A stretch of 52,494 nt of DNA from an uncultured cyanobacterium (GTDB lineage Bacteria; Cyanobacteriota; Cyanobacteriia; CACIAM-69d). The translations under genes were made by a program, and so were the position numbers. Under the pieces are notes generated by a model that ran no database searches, was not told the DNA's origin, and was given only the letters and a program-made list of their open reading frames with translations. The DNA lies in NCBI GenBank assembly GCA_937883785.1, contig CALGDE010000160.1:1-52494 (forward strand), in the 5' to 3' direction. Below, piece after piece: positions 1 to 8,151 of the stretch (its first letter is position 1; each line of letters starts with the position of its first letter).

Positions 1-143
1 CTCTTACTCAAGCGGCTGGCGTCATAAATTAGACTTTTCAGACGTCCTCTAACAGTACCCATACAACAATTAAGTGATGTGATCAGGCTGAATTAAAAGA
101 CTTGTTTCTGCTAAATATTGTGGTGTCTATCCGGACTGAGCTG

Positions 144-171
144 AAAGGTCTCTGGGTCCAGCTAGACCTTT
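144..171 (+). promoter_or_regulatory. Hairpin in the desaturase leader
   Basis: AAAGGTCT (144-151) and AGACCTTT (164-171) are perfect inverted repeats. Between them CTGG-GT-CCAG extends the stem, with a 2-nt bulge, so the hairpin has about 12 base pairs. It lies 27 bases before the GGGAGG ribosome binding site of the desaturase gene. The T-run is too poor for a good terminator, so a leader regulatory or mRNA-stability role is possible. That role is inference; only the pairing is seen. Confidence 0.5.
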
Positions 172-207
172 AAAAGGGTAGTTGCCTAACAATAAATCGG
201 GAGGAAA

Positions 208-1089
208 ATGCAAGTCTTACTAAGACGTAAACTGTCGACATATGCAGCTCGTGATCGCTTCCAGCCAGCAATATTAGCTGGATTTATCGTTGTCCACCTA
301 GGGGCACTTTTAGCACCCTGGTGTTATACCCAATATTCGATTCCACTCTTGGTGGTTGGTTGGTTTCTGACCGGCTGTCTTGGGATTGCGATCGGCTACC
401 ATCGCTTACTGTCCCATAAAAGTTTCGACACCCATCAGTGGGTCAGGTACGCGCTCGCTTTTCTAGGCACCCTGTCTGTACAAGGCGGTCCTGTTGAATG
501 GGTTAGCTATCACCGAACCCACCATAAAGAAAGTGATAAACCCCTTGATGTTCACACTCCCCAAGCTGGCTTTTGGTGGGGACATATGAACTGGATTTTC
601 TTTAAGCACCCTGCCTTGAGTGATGATGCCCTATGGAGCCGAGCTAAGGACCTGGCGAACGATCCATTTTTCAGATTCCTTGACAAGAACTTTGCGATTG
701 TAAATCTTGTTTTGGGAGTAATATTATTTGCCGTTGGGTTTGCTGTTGGGGACATAAAAACAGCCTTTTCCTTCCTGGTTTGGGGTGGTTTTTTGCGAGT
801 AATTTTTACTTGGCATATTATTTTCTCTGTTAACTCTATGTGTCATAAATTTGGCTATCGTAACTTTGAAACACCTGAAAATAGCTATAACAATCCTGTC
901 GTAGCTATATTTTCATTCGGAGAAGGATGGCATAACAACCACCACGCCCATCCTTGCTCAGCTTCTTTCACCCATCAGCCCTATGAGTTTGACGTTTCCT
1001 TCGTCGTTATTCGAATTATGGAAATGATGGGATTAGTTTGGAATGTGCGGGAAGCAAAAGTAAAAGACGCAAAACGCTCTACTTCTTGA
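208..1089 (+). CDS. desC: Acyl-lipid delta-9-type fatty acid desaturase
   Basis: This 293-residue membrane di-iron desaturase is expected to put the first double bond into membrane lipid acyl chains in the thylakoid and plasma membranes, using ferredoxin as electron donor. The three histidine boxes of the delta-9 type are all present: HRLLSH (65-70), HRTHH (102-106) and HNNHH (242-246). Hydrophobic segments flank box I (about 22-62) and lie between boxes II and III (about 162-208). The length fits cyanobacterial DesC. The start is supported by GGGAGG at 199-204, four bases before the ATG. The gene is monocistronic by position, with a hairpin in its leader and a weak terminator after the stop. 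DesC-type genes are often cold-regulated, but nothing in the sequence proves it here. The exact position specificity (delta-9) is inferred from the boxes and length. Confidence 0.93.
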   Translation: MQVLLRRKLSTYAARDRFQPAILAGFIVVHLGALLAPWCYTQYSIPLLVVGWFLTGCLGIAIGYHRLLSHKSFDTHQWVRYALAFLGTLSVQGGPVEWVSYHRTHHKESDKPLDVHTPQAGFWWGHMNWIFFKHPALSDDALWSRAKDLANDPFFRFLDKNFAIVNLVLGVILFAVGFAVGDIKTAFSFLVWGGFLRVIFTWHIIFSVNSMCHKFGYRNFETPENSYNNPVVAIFSFGEGWHNNHHAHPCSASFTHQPYEFDVSFVVIRIMEMMGLVWNVREAKVKDAKRSTS

Positions 1090-1126
1090 TAGACAAATTA
1101 TCGTTTTAAGCGTGGGGCTTTCAGGA

Positions 1127-1156
1127 AACACTAAATAAATTGAGTGTTCTCTTTTT
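1127..1156 (+). terminator. Weak terminator after desC
   Basis: AACACT (1127-1132) pairs with AGTGTT (1143-1148) across a 10-nt A+T-rich loop. CTCTTTTTCC follows. The stem is only six pairs, so this is a modest intrinsic-terminator candidate about 40 bases after the desaturase stop codon. Confidence 0.4.
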
Positions 1157-1185
1157 CCGAGGGCGTACAGGAGCTGAGGGCGCAC

Positions 1186-1321
1186 AGGATTTGATCTATG
1201 GTCGACTCTTGAGTTAGTAGAACAGTCAGGGATCCTGAGGGTCACCGTTCGCGAGGCAAATAGTGTGGGCTTCGCTTCGAGTACGCGACTCAAAATTGTC
1301 CTGCTTTTGATCAAACTGACC
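1186..1321 (+). repeat. Dispersed repeat R1, copy A
   Basis: This is one of three related intergenic segments; the others are at 27045-27184 (+) and 49331-49455 (-). Shared blocks with copy B in order include ATGGYCGACTCTTGA, GTAGAACAGT, CTGAGGG, CAATAGTG-like sequence, GCTTCGA and TTGTCCTGCTTTT, ending in CTGACC or CCGACC. It occupies most of the 335-base gap between the desaturase and the next gene. Indels between copies are not multiples of three and reading frames are not kept, so a conserved small protein is unlikely. Function unknown. Confidence 0.7.
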
Positions 1322-1424
1322 AGATGGCTTCAGTGTCTCGGGAGCATTTAAATGAGTTGTCGAGACACAAAACTCGTGCCAATACGTTTGCGTTTAGCTC
1401 TGTTTCACCCTTTCCATCATTTCC

Positions 1425-2435
1425 TTAACACCAGGACGCTTCCATTGGTGGGGAGTAAATAAGCTCGCGAATATTGGCTTCGATAATTCGATAACCTACG
1501 TTGCCATTGAGGCGCTGGCGTCCTTCGTTGAAGATCATCGTGGGGCTAACGTTAACGTCGTAGTCGCGCACCAGGTTGAAGTCCCGTGACAGGGCAGCGT
1601 AAGCAGCGCCACTGTTAATCTGCTTCTCCAGCTCGGCGGTGGAGAAGCCCAGGGCTTCGGCGATTTCGAATTGCACCTGACGGTTGGAGACGTCCCGCGC
1701 TTCTGTAAAAAATGCGGTGCGGCAGGCAGCGATCGCCCGTTCCACCGGCTGCTCCATCGGGTCCACGTCGATAATGCCCTGGTCTCCTAATAGCTGCACC
1801 GCCTTTAGAAACACGTGACAGGTGGTGGACGACTGGGGAGTGTTGGTCAGCCATACGTTCGGGTGCAGGGTGATATGGCTAAACTGACTGGCGATTTTGT
1901 GAATATGCTCGCTGTAGCCTTGGAGACCGCCGCGATCGCCCCACTGAGTTTCAAACTTTTGTTGGGTGTCGCCGAATACGGGCACGCAGTGGTAATCCAG
2001 CGCCACCCGCTGTTTGAAGGTGGATTTTAATTCTTCAATGCGCACCTGGGCGATATAGGACCAAACGCAAAGCACATCGAAAAAGTACAAAATTTTGATG
2101 GGGGCTTCGTCGCTGTCATCGTCGTAGGCGCTATGGGAGTCTGCCTCCGAGTCCACCACATCAAACTGCATCAGGGCGGCGAACTGTTCGAAGCTGACGG
2201 CGTCTAGGCTGCTGGTGTTCGCTACAGTGGAAACGGCGGCGCGGATTTGGTCATCGCTGTAGTGGCGCCCCAGCGATCGCAACACTTCCCCCAGTTCTTG
2301 TATGTCCAGGGTGCCGCTATTGTCCAGGTCAAACTTGCCGAAGGTGTCGGTTAAAAACAACAGCTTTTCGGTGCTTAGCAGCCGAATTAGCAACCGTAGG
2401 CTGTCGTCTTGGGACGTATCGTAGGAACGGGGCAT
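1425..2435 (-). CDS. EF-hand / DsbA-like (FrnE-type) thioredoxin-fold fusion
   Basis: This 336-residue protein has two parts. Residues 36-47 form a canonical 12-residue EF-hand loop (D36, D38, S40, T42, E47), and a second weaker helical pair follows to about residue 92. An acidic linker leads to a DsbA/FrnE-type domain (about 112-330) with the opening FDVLCVWSYIA and the cis-proline motif VSPT near residue 303. The usual CxxC is reduced to C-V-W-S, so only one active-site cysteine remains. No signal peptide is visible, which suggests a cytosolic location. The function is unknown; calcium-modulated redox or GST-like isomerase activity is only an inference. Its neighbours do not clarify the role. 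Confidence 0.8.
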   Translation of the reverse strand: MPRSYDTSQDDSLRLLIRLLSTEKLLFLTDTFGKFDLDNSGTLDIQELGEVLRSLGRHYSDDQIRAAVSTVANTSSLDAVSFEQFAALMQFDVVDSEADSHSAYDDDSDEAPIKILYFFDVLCVWSYIAQVRIEELKSTFKQRVALDYHCVPVFGDTQQKFETQWGDRGGLQGYSEHIHKIASQFSHITLHPNVWLTNTPQSSTTCHVFLKAVQLLGDQGIIDVDPMEQPVERAIAACRTAFFTEARDVSNRQVQFEIAEALGFSTAELEKQINSGAAYAALSRDFNLVRDYDVNVSPTMIFNEGRQRLNGNVGYRIIEANIRELIYSPPMEASWC

Positions 2436-2609
2436 GGTAGAAACCTCTGCCTACCGGCAGGCGACGAATAGTAGACAAGCACGCTGTGAAAAACCGAAGG
2501 ACTCGGTTAGCGTTGGGGGCATTAGCACCGCCGCTTTGAGTGTATCGCCATCTTTCGCCGCTGCTGGTTCCTGTAGCAATAGGTTTACAACCAAAACTGG
2601 ATGGGTTGC

Positions 2610-3722
2610 TTAACGCCCCAGGGTTAGCTCTTCTTTGCGCCCCAACATGCCCTGGGGACGTAGCATCATTACCACAATCAAAATTAGCCCAATCACCATA
2701 ATGCGGAAGGCTCCCAAGCGGGCATCGTCAAGGGGGAGAATCGCCGGTAAGCCAAAGCGGGTGAGGGTGGTGTATGCCCAGAAAATCGCTGCGCCGAGCA
2801 GGGTGCCAGTATTATTGCCTGCGCCGCCGAGGACCACAATGGTCCAGGCTTGGAAGGTCATGAGGGGAATAAAGCCGTCGGGATTGATAAAGGTCAGCTG
2901 CCAGGCGTAGAAGGACCCCGCGATACCAGCGATCGCCCCCCCCAGCATTAGGGACTGTAGCTTGTACCAAAACACATTTTTGCCCAGAGCCTTTGCCACC
3001 TCTTCGTCTTCGCGAATGGCTTTTAGTACCCGTCCCCAAGGCGATCGCCCCAGTCGCTCTAGCTGGCTATATACAGCCACTAGCACGGTGCTGGCCAGCA
3101 ACATTAAACCAGCACGGAAGTTAAAGCCATACAAGGCAGCAATGCCAACGCCATACAAAATAATTCCGGTGGTAACGGTGGCGGCTCCCACCATCAGCCG
3201 ACGCAGGGGGCGGGATTTGTTACGTTCGTCGGCGGTGCGTTCAGCGCGATTCCAGCCTCGGGTCCAGCCCCACAGTTTTTTCAAGCCGTAGGCAAAAATT
3301 AGGGTCCACAGGGCGATCGCCCCAATGCGCACGGGCCAAGTGGCGTCCAAATCTTCCAGGGGCAGGGGATAGCTTGCCACCCCCCGTGCCCCTCGCGTTA
3401 GCCATTCTTCGTTGAGGGCCACCAGTCGTACCACTTCCGAAACGCCAATGGTGACGATCGCCAGATAATCTTCCCGCAGGCGCAACGTTGACGCCCCCAC
3501 AATTAACCCCAGTACGCTGGCCAGGGCCGCCCCCGCCAATACCGCAAACACCAAGGGCACGCCGTTAGAGCTAAGCAACACCGTGGCGTAGGCACCAACG
3601 GTCATAAATGCCACGTGCCCGAAATTAATTAGCCCGGTCATGCCCCACTGCACGTTTAGTCCAAGGCTAAATAGGGCAAACACGCTGGTGAGAGTGATTA
3701 AAGACGTTAAGTAACCGACCAT
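2610..3722 (-). CDS. livM: Branched-chain/neutral amino acid ABC transporter permease (LivM type)
   Basis: This 370-residue inner-membrane permease subunit would carry amino acids with a LivH-type partner, two ATPases and a periplasmic binding protein. The N-terminus has the typical run ending GLINFGHVAFMTVGAYA. The cytoplasmic coupling loop reads RSPWGRVLKAIREDEEVAKA, the EAA-like motif of this family. A charged insertion (about 143-168) sits between membrane segments. AAGGA lies six bases before the ATG. No other transporter subunit lies nearby, as in cyanobacteria where the N-I neutral amino acid system (Nat) genes are scattered. A urea permease (UrtC) is the main alternative, but urt genes usually sit in one operon, so an amino acid role is preferred. 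Confidence 0.85.
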   Translation of the reverse strand: MVGYLTSLITLTSVFALFSLGLNVQWGMTGLINFGHVAFMTVGAYATVLLSSNGVPLVFAVLAGAALASVLGLIVGASTLRLREDYLAIVTIGVSEVVRLVALNEEWLTRGARGVASYPLPLEDLDATWPVRIGAIALWTLIFAYGLKKLWGWTRGWNRAERTADERNKSRPLRRLMVGAATVTTGIILYGVGIAALYGFNFRAGLMLLASTVLVAVYSQLERLGRSPWGRVLKAIREDEEVAKALGKNVFWYKLQSLMLGGAIAGIAGSFYAWQLTFINPDGFIPLMTFQAWTIVVLGGAGNNTGTLLGAAIFWAYTTLTRFGLPAILPLDDARLGAFRIMVIGLILIVVMMLRPQGMLGRKEELTLGR

Positions 3723-3844
3723 AGGGATCCTTCAGAACTGTCGGCTAGTTTACCCCAGACGGTTTCGCTGAGGTTTTCAAAAATGCTTGCTTTTGAAGTC
3801 CCTACGTTGGGAGAGGTGCTTTGCCTTGAGAAACGTCACGGCCC

Positions 3845-5068
3845 CTATAGATCACAGCCTTCCAGCACCTGGGGAAATAGACCCGAACTCCACCACACCC
3901 CTACGGAAGAGCAAGAGGGCAGGTGACCCGTGGGAGCCTTGAGCCCGGTGCTCCCCTTCTTTTTGCTCAGCCATCCCAGGCGATCGCCAAACTGACACCA
4001 CGCTTCCACCTGACTGGTGCTGTCGTCAGTTACGTCTAACCACAGCCTTTTCTGCACGCTAAAGCCAAACTGCTCCTGACTGTAAGCGACCCATAGTCGG
4101 TCAATCGCCTGTAAATCCGCCGCCGGAAAATTTTCAATATCTTCAATGCGCAGCCAGCTGGTGGACGTTCGCCCAGCCACTTTCAGCATTAGCCGAGTGG
4201 TTTCTCGATCCGCCGCGTTCCATTTCCCCGCCGCCAGCAGCTTGTGCAGCTTGCGGTAGCTGACCCCTGCTTTAGAGGAGTCAGCGCTGGTTTCGCTGGT
4301 ATCGTCGTCTCCAGATTCCGTGTCTTCGTTGCCCAAGGCGGTGTCTGTGGCGATCGCCAGGTCGGTCAGATCTAAACCATCATCGAAGGGGGAATCCCTA
4401 AACGGAGCATCACCGGTGGGGGCGATCGCGCCATTGTTTCGCGCCACTGCGCCCCCTTCCGCAACCTCTCCATTGAGAGGAGCTGGCAACGGGGTTGCCC
4501 CAGGATTATGGGGCAGATTTCTGATCAACACCGACTGTTGCTGCACCTGCCGCTGAAGGGTGTGCAACGCCGCCAACAGGGTCGCCTCACTAGACGGAGA
4601 CAGGCTGCTATTGTTGCCCTCTCCGCTTTTGTGTCCGTCGCTCTCAGCATTATTTCCCCCAGTTTTAGTGTCGCTGGATTCTGGGGCCGCCTCTGAAGAC
4701 GCTTCCTCCTCGGAGGCAGGATCGGCGGTCACCGGATCAATTGGGACCGCTTGCTTCTTTACCAATTCACATAGTTCTAAGACCTGGGCGTAAAGTCGCG
4801 CTCGCTCTTTGTGGGCTCGCCGAAGCTGCCGCACCATCAAGGACATATCCCGTCCCATGGATCCGAGCTCCTCTTGGAGCTGTACCTTTTGCCACATATC
4901 CCGCGCCCAGGTAATTTGAATTTCCTCGCGAGACGCCAAAAATTGAGACATGGCCTCGGTCATGGGAATGGACAGAGATTCCAAATACCAGCCACAGGTG
5001 GAACAGCGCTCGGGAGTAGCGTTGTCAGAGGTTTCGGTGCCGCAGATTGGGCATTGGGAAAGGATCAT
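3845..5068 (-). CDS. Zinc-ribbon protein with C-terminal GUN4 domain
   Basis: This 407-residue protein starts with a rubredoxin-like zinc ribbon (C6, C9, C22, C25). A helical, probably coiled-coil stretch (about 35-115) and a long acidic, low-complexity linker (about 115-265) follow. The C-terminal 140 residues (268-407) match the GUN4 porphyrin-binding domain: AAGKWNAADRETTRLMLKVA, then ENFPAADLQAIDRLW, then FGFSVQKRLW, and a final GHLP...WWSS block. GUN4 proteins bind protoporphyrin IX and Mg-protoporphyrin and stimulate Mg-chelatase or act in tetrapyrrole signalling. Here the domain may be a regulatory tetrapyrrole sensor, because the canonical enzyme partner Gun4 is shorter. The domain assignment is firm and the role is inferred. 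Confidence 0.85.
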   Translation of the reverse strand: MILSQCPICGTETSDNATPERCSTCGWYLESLSIPMTEAMSQFLASREEIQITWARDMWQKVQLQEELGSMGRDMSLMVRQLRRAHKERARLYAQVLELCELVKKQAVPIDPVTADPASEEEASSEAAPESSDTKTGGNNAESDGHKSGEGNNSSLSPSSEATLLAALHTLQRQVQQQSVLIRNLPHNPGATPLPAPLNGEVAEGGAVARNNGAIAPTGDAPFRDSPFDDGLDLTDLAIATDTALGNEDTESGDDDTSETSADSSKAGVSYRKLHKLLAAGKWNAADRETTRLMLKVAGRTSTSWLRIEDIENFPAADLQAIDRLWVAYSQEQFGFSVQKRLWLDVTDDSTSQVEAWCQFGDRLGWLSKKKGSTGLKAPTGHLPSCSSVGVWWSSGLFPQVLEGCDL

Positions 5069-5258
5069 GGGGCGAGCTAGGAATATGGGTCCTGAACGAT
5101 GGAATCAGGAGCTATGGTGCTTTTTTCGTCGTGTTTTAACTACACCCGCATTAGAAAGTTTGGATTCAAAAAAACGGATCATATTGGTGACTTATTTGTC
5201 ACTGTGCCCATTCTATTCTGGCTTTTTTCATTCGTCCGCCAGGGTAGGCTAATCGGGT

Positions 5259-5278
5259 CTTGGGGCGATCGCCCCAAG
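5259..5278. repeat. 20-bp perfect palindrome with HIP1 core
   Basis: CTTGGGGCGATCGCCCCAAG is its own reverse complement over all 20 bases and is centred on HIP1. It could form a cruciform or be a protein-binding site. It lies about 190 bases upstream of the GUN4-domain gene. Confidence 0.6.
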
Positions 5279-5560
5279 GATGGGCACTAAAATAATCGCC
5301 AAAAATTCGGTCGCCAAAGATTTCTTCCTCAATATCTTTCTCTAAAAGTAAAATCTCTCCCTAAAAGTAAAAATTCCAAGACATAAAAACCCTGAAGCGC
5401 CCTCTAAATTCTGGACCAGCCTCAGCATCGCCAAAGGGACAAACATCCCGGCACCTTCAGCACAGTGCCCTGCCTCCCCTTCCAAAAACATCTACTCAAA
5501 ATTGGCGGAAATGCTTTTAAGGACGGGACGTTTTGCCAGTCCGTTGCTAGTTTTTAATCA

Positions 5561-5615
5561 TCGCCCTTGAGACGTGCCCCTTGGACGTCGCCTTTAAGAC
5601 TTCGCCTTTAAGACT
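5561..5615. repeat. Tandem array, four units of 13-14 bp
   Basis: The units are TCGCCCTTGAGACG (5561-5574), TGCCCCTTGGACG (5575-5587), TCGCCTTTAAGACT (5588-5601) and an identical TCGCCTTTAAGACT (5602-5615). The array is intergenic, about 180 bases upstream of pgi. Confidence 0.75.
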
Positions 5616-5673
5616 GAGTTTGAAACATCACCCCGTTAGGCTATGTCGCCAATTAGATTCCAAAAGCTATACC

Positions 5674-5764
5674 CAGTGAAGAGTACACGCCCTTCAAGGT
5701 AAAAGGCGCTAGGGGATGGAACCTTAGCGGCCACTGATTTTGAGATTTAATTGACGACGGCCCT
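5674..5764 (+). repeat. Dispersed repeat R2, copy 1
   Basis: This segment shares ordered blocks with 45089-45181 (+) and 28978-29079 (-): CAGTGRAGAGT, ACGCCC, an AAAGGCG/AAAGCCG block, TAGGGG, and TTTGARATTT followed by TGACGA and a GCCC-rich end. It ends about 33 bases before the pgi start and points the same way, so it may be part of the pgi leader or promoter. That role is inference. Confidence 0.65.
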
Positions 5765-5796
5765 TAGATACTGATTTTCGAGGATAGAACGGAAAT

Positions 5797-7413
5797 ATGA
5801 CTGGAAACATGGCGCTTTGGCAACGGTATCAAAACTGGCTTTACTACAACGCCGACCTGGAGCTGTTTGTGGACGTGAGCCGTATGGGGTTTGATGACGG
5901 TTTTGTGGCGAAGATGCAGCCGCTGTTTGACCGGGCGTTTAAGGATATGAAGGCGCTGGAGGCAGGGGCGATCGCCAACCCGGACGAAGGGCGACAGGTG
6001 GGGCACTACTGGCTACGGGCTCCAGAGCTGGCTCCTACGCCGGAGCTACGGGTGGACGTTGAGCGGGTGTTAGATGATATTGAAGCGTTTGCTGGGCGAG
6101 TTCACCAGGGAGAATTGCTGACACCCAAGGGAGAGCGCTATACGGATATTTTGTCGGTGGGCATTGGTGGTTCGGCGTTGGGACCCCAGTTTGTGAGGCA
6201 GGCATTGGCACCGACTCAGGCGCCGCTAAAATTACACTTCATTGACAACACTGATCCCGACGGCATTCAGCGGGTGTTGGACACGGACGACGGGGGCGGA
6301 CCGTTGCGGAGTCGTCTGGGTACCACCCTGGTGCTGGTGATTTCCAAATCGGGGGGGACGCCGGAAACCCGCAACGGCATGGTGGAAGCCAAAGCTGCCT
6401 ATACTGCCGCTGGGATTCATTTTCCGCCCCACTTTGTGGCGATTACCAGCCAAGGCAGCAAATTGGACCAGCTGGCTAAGGATGAAGACTGGCTTAAAAC
6501 CTTTCCCATGTACGACTGGGTAGGAGGACGCACCTCGGAATTTTCTGCAGTGGGACTGGTGGCGGCAGCGCTCCAGGGCATTGATATCCGAGCCATGTTG
6601 GCGGGGGCGAAGGCGATGGATGTGGCTACCCGCGCCGCTGAGGTGAAAGGTAATCCGGCAGCGCTGTTGGCCCTGAGCTGGCACTATGCGGGCGACGGTC
6701 GCGGGGCGAAGGATATGGTGATTTTGCCCTACAAAGATCGGCTGCTGTTGTTTTCTCGCTACTTGCAGCAGTTGGTGATGGAGTCGCTGGGGAAGGAGCT
6801 GGACCTGGACGGCAATCGGGTTTACCAGGGGATTGCGGTGTACGGTAACAAAGGATCCACGGACCAGCATGCCTATGTGCAGCAGCTGCGGGAAGGGGTG
6901 CCTAATTTCTTCGCCACCTTTATTGAAGTGCTGGAGGACGGGGGCAACTCCGATCCGGTGTATGTGGAGGGCAGCAATATTACCAGCGGTGATTATCTGT
7001 CGGGGTTATTGCAGGGCACCCGTAAGGCGCTGTATGAAAACGGTCGTGAGTCCATCACGATTACTGTGCCCCGGGTCAATGAAACCATTGTGGGGGCGTT
7101 AATTGCGCTGTATGAACGGGCGGTGAGTTTTTATGCGTCGCTGGTGAATATTAACGCTTACCACCAGCCGGGGGTGGAAGCGGGCAAGAAAGCGGCGGCC
7201 AGTATTTTGGATCTGCAAACCCAGGTGGTTCAGGTGCTAAGGCAGGCGATCGCGCCCTTGTCCTTGGAAGATTTGGCCACCCAAGCGGACGCTGCTGAAG
7301 ATATTGAAACGGTGTACTTTATCGTGCGCCACCTAGCCCAGAACAAGCGCGGGGTTACCTGGACCGGCGAAATTGGTAAGCCCAGCACCTTAAAAATCGC
7401 CTGGACCGACTAA
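5797..7413 (+). CDS. pgi: Glucose-6-phosphate isomerase
   Basis: This 538-residue cytosolic enzyme interconverts glucose 6-phosphate and fructose 6-phosphate, linking glycogen, glycolysis, the Calvin cycle and the oxidative pentose phosphate pathway. The sugar-isomerase (SIS) fold is clear: [12 protein letters not shown] near residue 121, an [10 protein letters not shown] phosphate-binding loop near 183, and the [14 protein letters not shown] segment. The N-terminal [12 protein letters not shown] motif and the length match the cyanobacterial form. An alternative ATG lies 12 bases downstream (5809), and neither start has a strong ribosome binding site. Repeat R2 copy 1 lies just upstream. A strong hairpin pair after the stop separates it from the convergent RraA-like gene. 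Confidence 0.96.
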   Translation: MTGNMALWQRYQNWLYYNADLELFVDVSRMGFDDGFVAKMQPLFDRAFKDMKALEAGAIANPDEGRQVGHYWLRAPELAPTPELRVDVERVLDDIEAFAGRVHQGELLTPKGERYTDILSVGIGGSALGPQFVRQALAPTQAPLKLHFIDNTDPDGIQRVLDTDDGGGPLRSRLGTTLVLVISKSGGTPETRNGMVEAKAAYTAAGIHFPPHFVAITSQGSKLDQLAKDEDWLKTFPMYDWVGGRTSEFSAVGLVAAALQGIDIRAMLAGAKAMDVATRAAEVKGNPAALLALSWHYAGDGRGAKDMVILPYKDRLLLFSRYLQQLVMESLGKELDLDGNRVYQGIAVYGNKGSTDQHAYVQQLREGVPNFFATFIEVLEDGGNSDPVYVEGSNITSGDYLSGLLQGTRKALYENGRESITITVPRVNETIVGALIALYERAVSFYASLVNINAYHQPGVEAGKKAAASILDLQTQVVQVLRQAIAPLSLEDLATQADAAEDIETVYFIVRHLAQNKRGVTWTGEIGKPSTLKIAWTD

Positions 7414-7433
7414 CGCCGACTTAATAGGGGATT

Positions 7434-7479
7434 CCAAAGGGTCAATGACCCTTTGGTGGGGGTTCGGGGGCAAAGCCCC
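7434..7479. terminator. Double hairpin between convergent pgi and rraA-like genes
   Basis: CCAAAGGGTC-AAT-GACCCTTTGG (7434-7456) is a perfect 10-bp stem with a 3-nt loop. GGGGC-AAA-GCCCC (7467-7479) forms a second stem. There is no T-run on either side, so termination would not be classical. The position between convergent stops supports a bidirectional transcription-end or mRNA-protecting role. Confidence 0.6.
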
Positions 7480-7491
7480 TGAGGGTCAACA

Positions 7492-8118
7492 TCAAGCGTC
7501 AAACCCAAGCTCCAACAAAAGCCGCTCAACTTTAGCGCGATGATTTGCCCGCCAAACTTCCAAAGTGGTCGCCTCATCCCCCTCCGCCCGCTCCTTGGCC
7601 CGTAGCCAAACCTGCTGCTGCTGAGCCGCCGGAATCACCGCGATCCCCTCCTCATCGCCCACCACAATATCCCCAGGATTAATCGCCACCCCGCCGCAGG
7701 TGATGGGCTTATTCAACGTGCCCAACGCCTTTTTCTTGCCAGGAATGGGCGATACTCCCCGCGCGAAAACCGGAAACTCCGCCTCTCGCACCTCCGCCAC
7801 ATCGCGAATTACGCCATCAATCACAAACCCCGCAATTCCCCGCTGCTGAGCCGTGGCACACACATTTCCCCCAGACATGGCATAGCGCCAGTCCCCCGCC
7901 TGCACCACAATCACTGATCCTGGCTCCGCTCGATATAGGGCCGCGTGGAGCATCAAGTTATCCCCTGGTGGGCAGCTCACTGTGTACGCCGGTCCTGCAA
8001 TGGTGGGGATGGGGGACCACATTTCCCGAATGCCCATATCCATAAAGCGATCGCGCCCCAGTCCCGCGTCGGCATAGAACGTGGGCGCAAGGGTAGCGAA
8101 CTTGACGAAGTCACTCAT
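7492..8118 (-). CDS. RraA / HMG-CHA aldolase family protein
   Basis: This 208-residue protein belongs to the RraA-like fold. The class II aldolase motif G-x20-R-D-x2-E/D is intact (G84, R105, D106, E109), within GGNVCATA and DGVIRDVAEV. The C-terminal INPGDIVVGDEEGIAVIP block is also typical. Members are either divalent-metal pyruvate aldolases (4-hydroxy-4-methyl- or carboxy-2-oxoglutarate/adipate) or RNase E inhibitors, and some are misnamed dimethylmenaquinone methyltransferase. Since the catalytic residues are kept, an aldolase or oxaloacetate decarboxylase activity is plausible, but the substrate is unknown. It is divergent from the next gene by 33 bases. Confidence 0.85.
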   Translation of the reverse strand: MSDFVKFATLAPTFYADAGLGRDRFMDMGIREMWSPIPTIAGPAYTVSCPPGDNLMLHAALYRAEPGSVIVVQAGDWRYAMSGGNVCATAQQRGIAGFVIDGVIRDVAEVREAEFPVFARGVSPIPGKKKALGTLNKPITCGGVAINPGDIVVGDEEGIAVIPAAQQQQVWLRAKERAEGDEATTLEVWRANHRAKVERLLLELGFDA

Positions 8119-8151
8119 GGCTTTTCAAGAAATGAGACTATTTAGGGGTGA

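Larger units (their letters stand above)
5069..5796. other. Intergenic region with palindrome, tandem repeats and R2 copy
   Basis: This 728-base divergent gap between the GUN4-domain gene and pgi has no convincing gene. It holds a perfect 20-base palindrome at 5259-5278, a 19-base direct duplication (CTAAAAGTAAAA at 5342-5353 and 5361-5372), a four-unit tandem array at 5561-5615 and repeat R2 copy 1 at 5674-5764. Short open frames at 5099-5290 have no ribosome binding site or recognisable content. Confidence 0.6.

Noticed and set aside
1120-1130. AGGAAACA resembling a cyanobacterial Yfr2-type small RNA loop
   Set aside because: The short match lacks flanking stem features, and the usual loop begins with a different base as I recall it. 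It is better explained as part of the desC terminator.
1033-1314. 93-codon minus-strand frame over repeat R1 copy A
   Set aside because: It runs into the desaturase gene and its frame is not kept in the other R1 copies.
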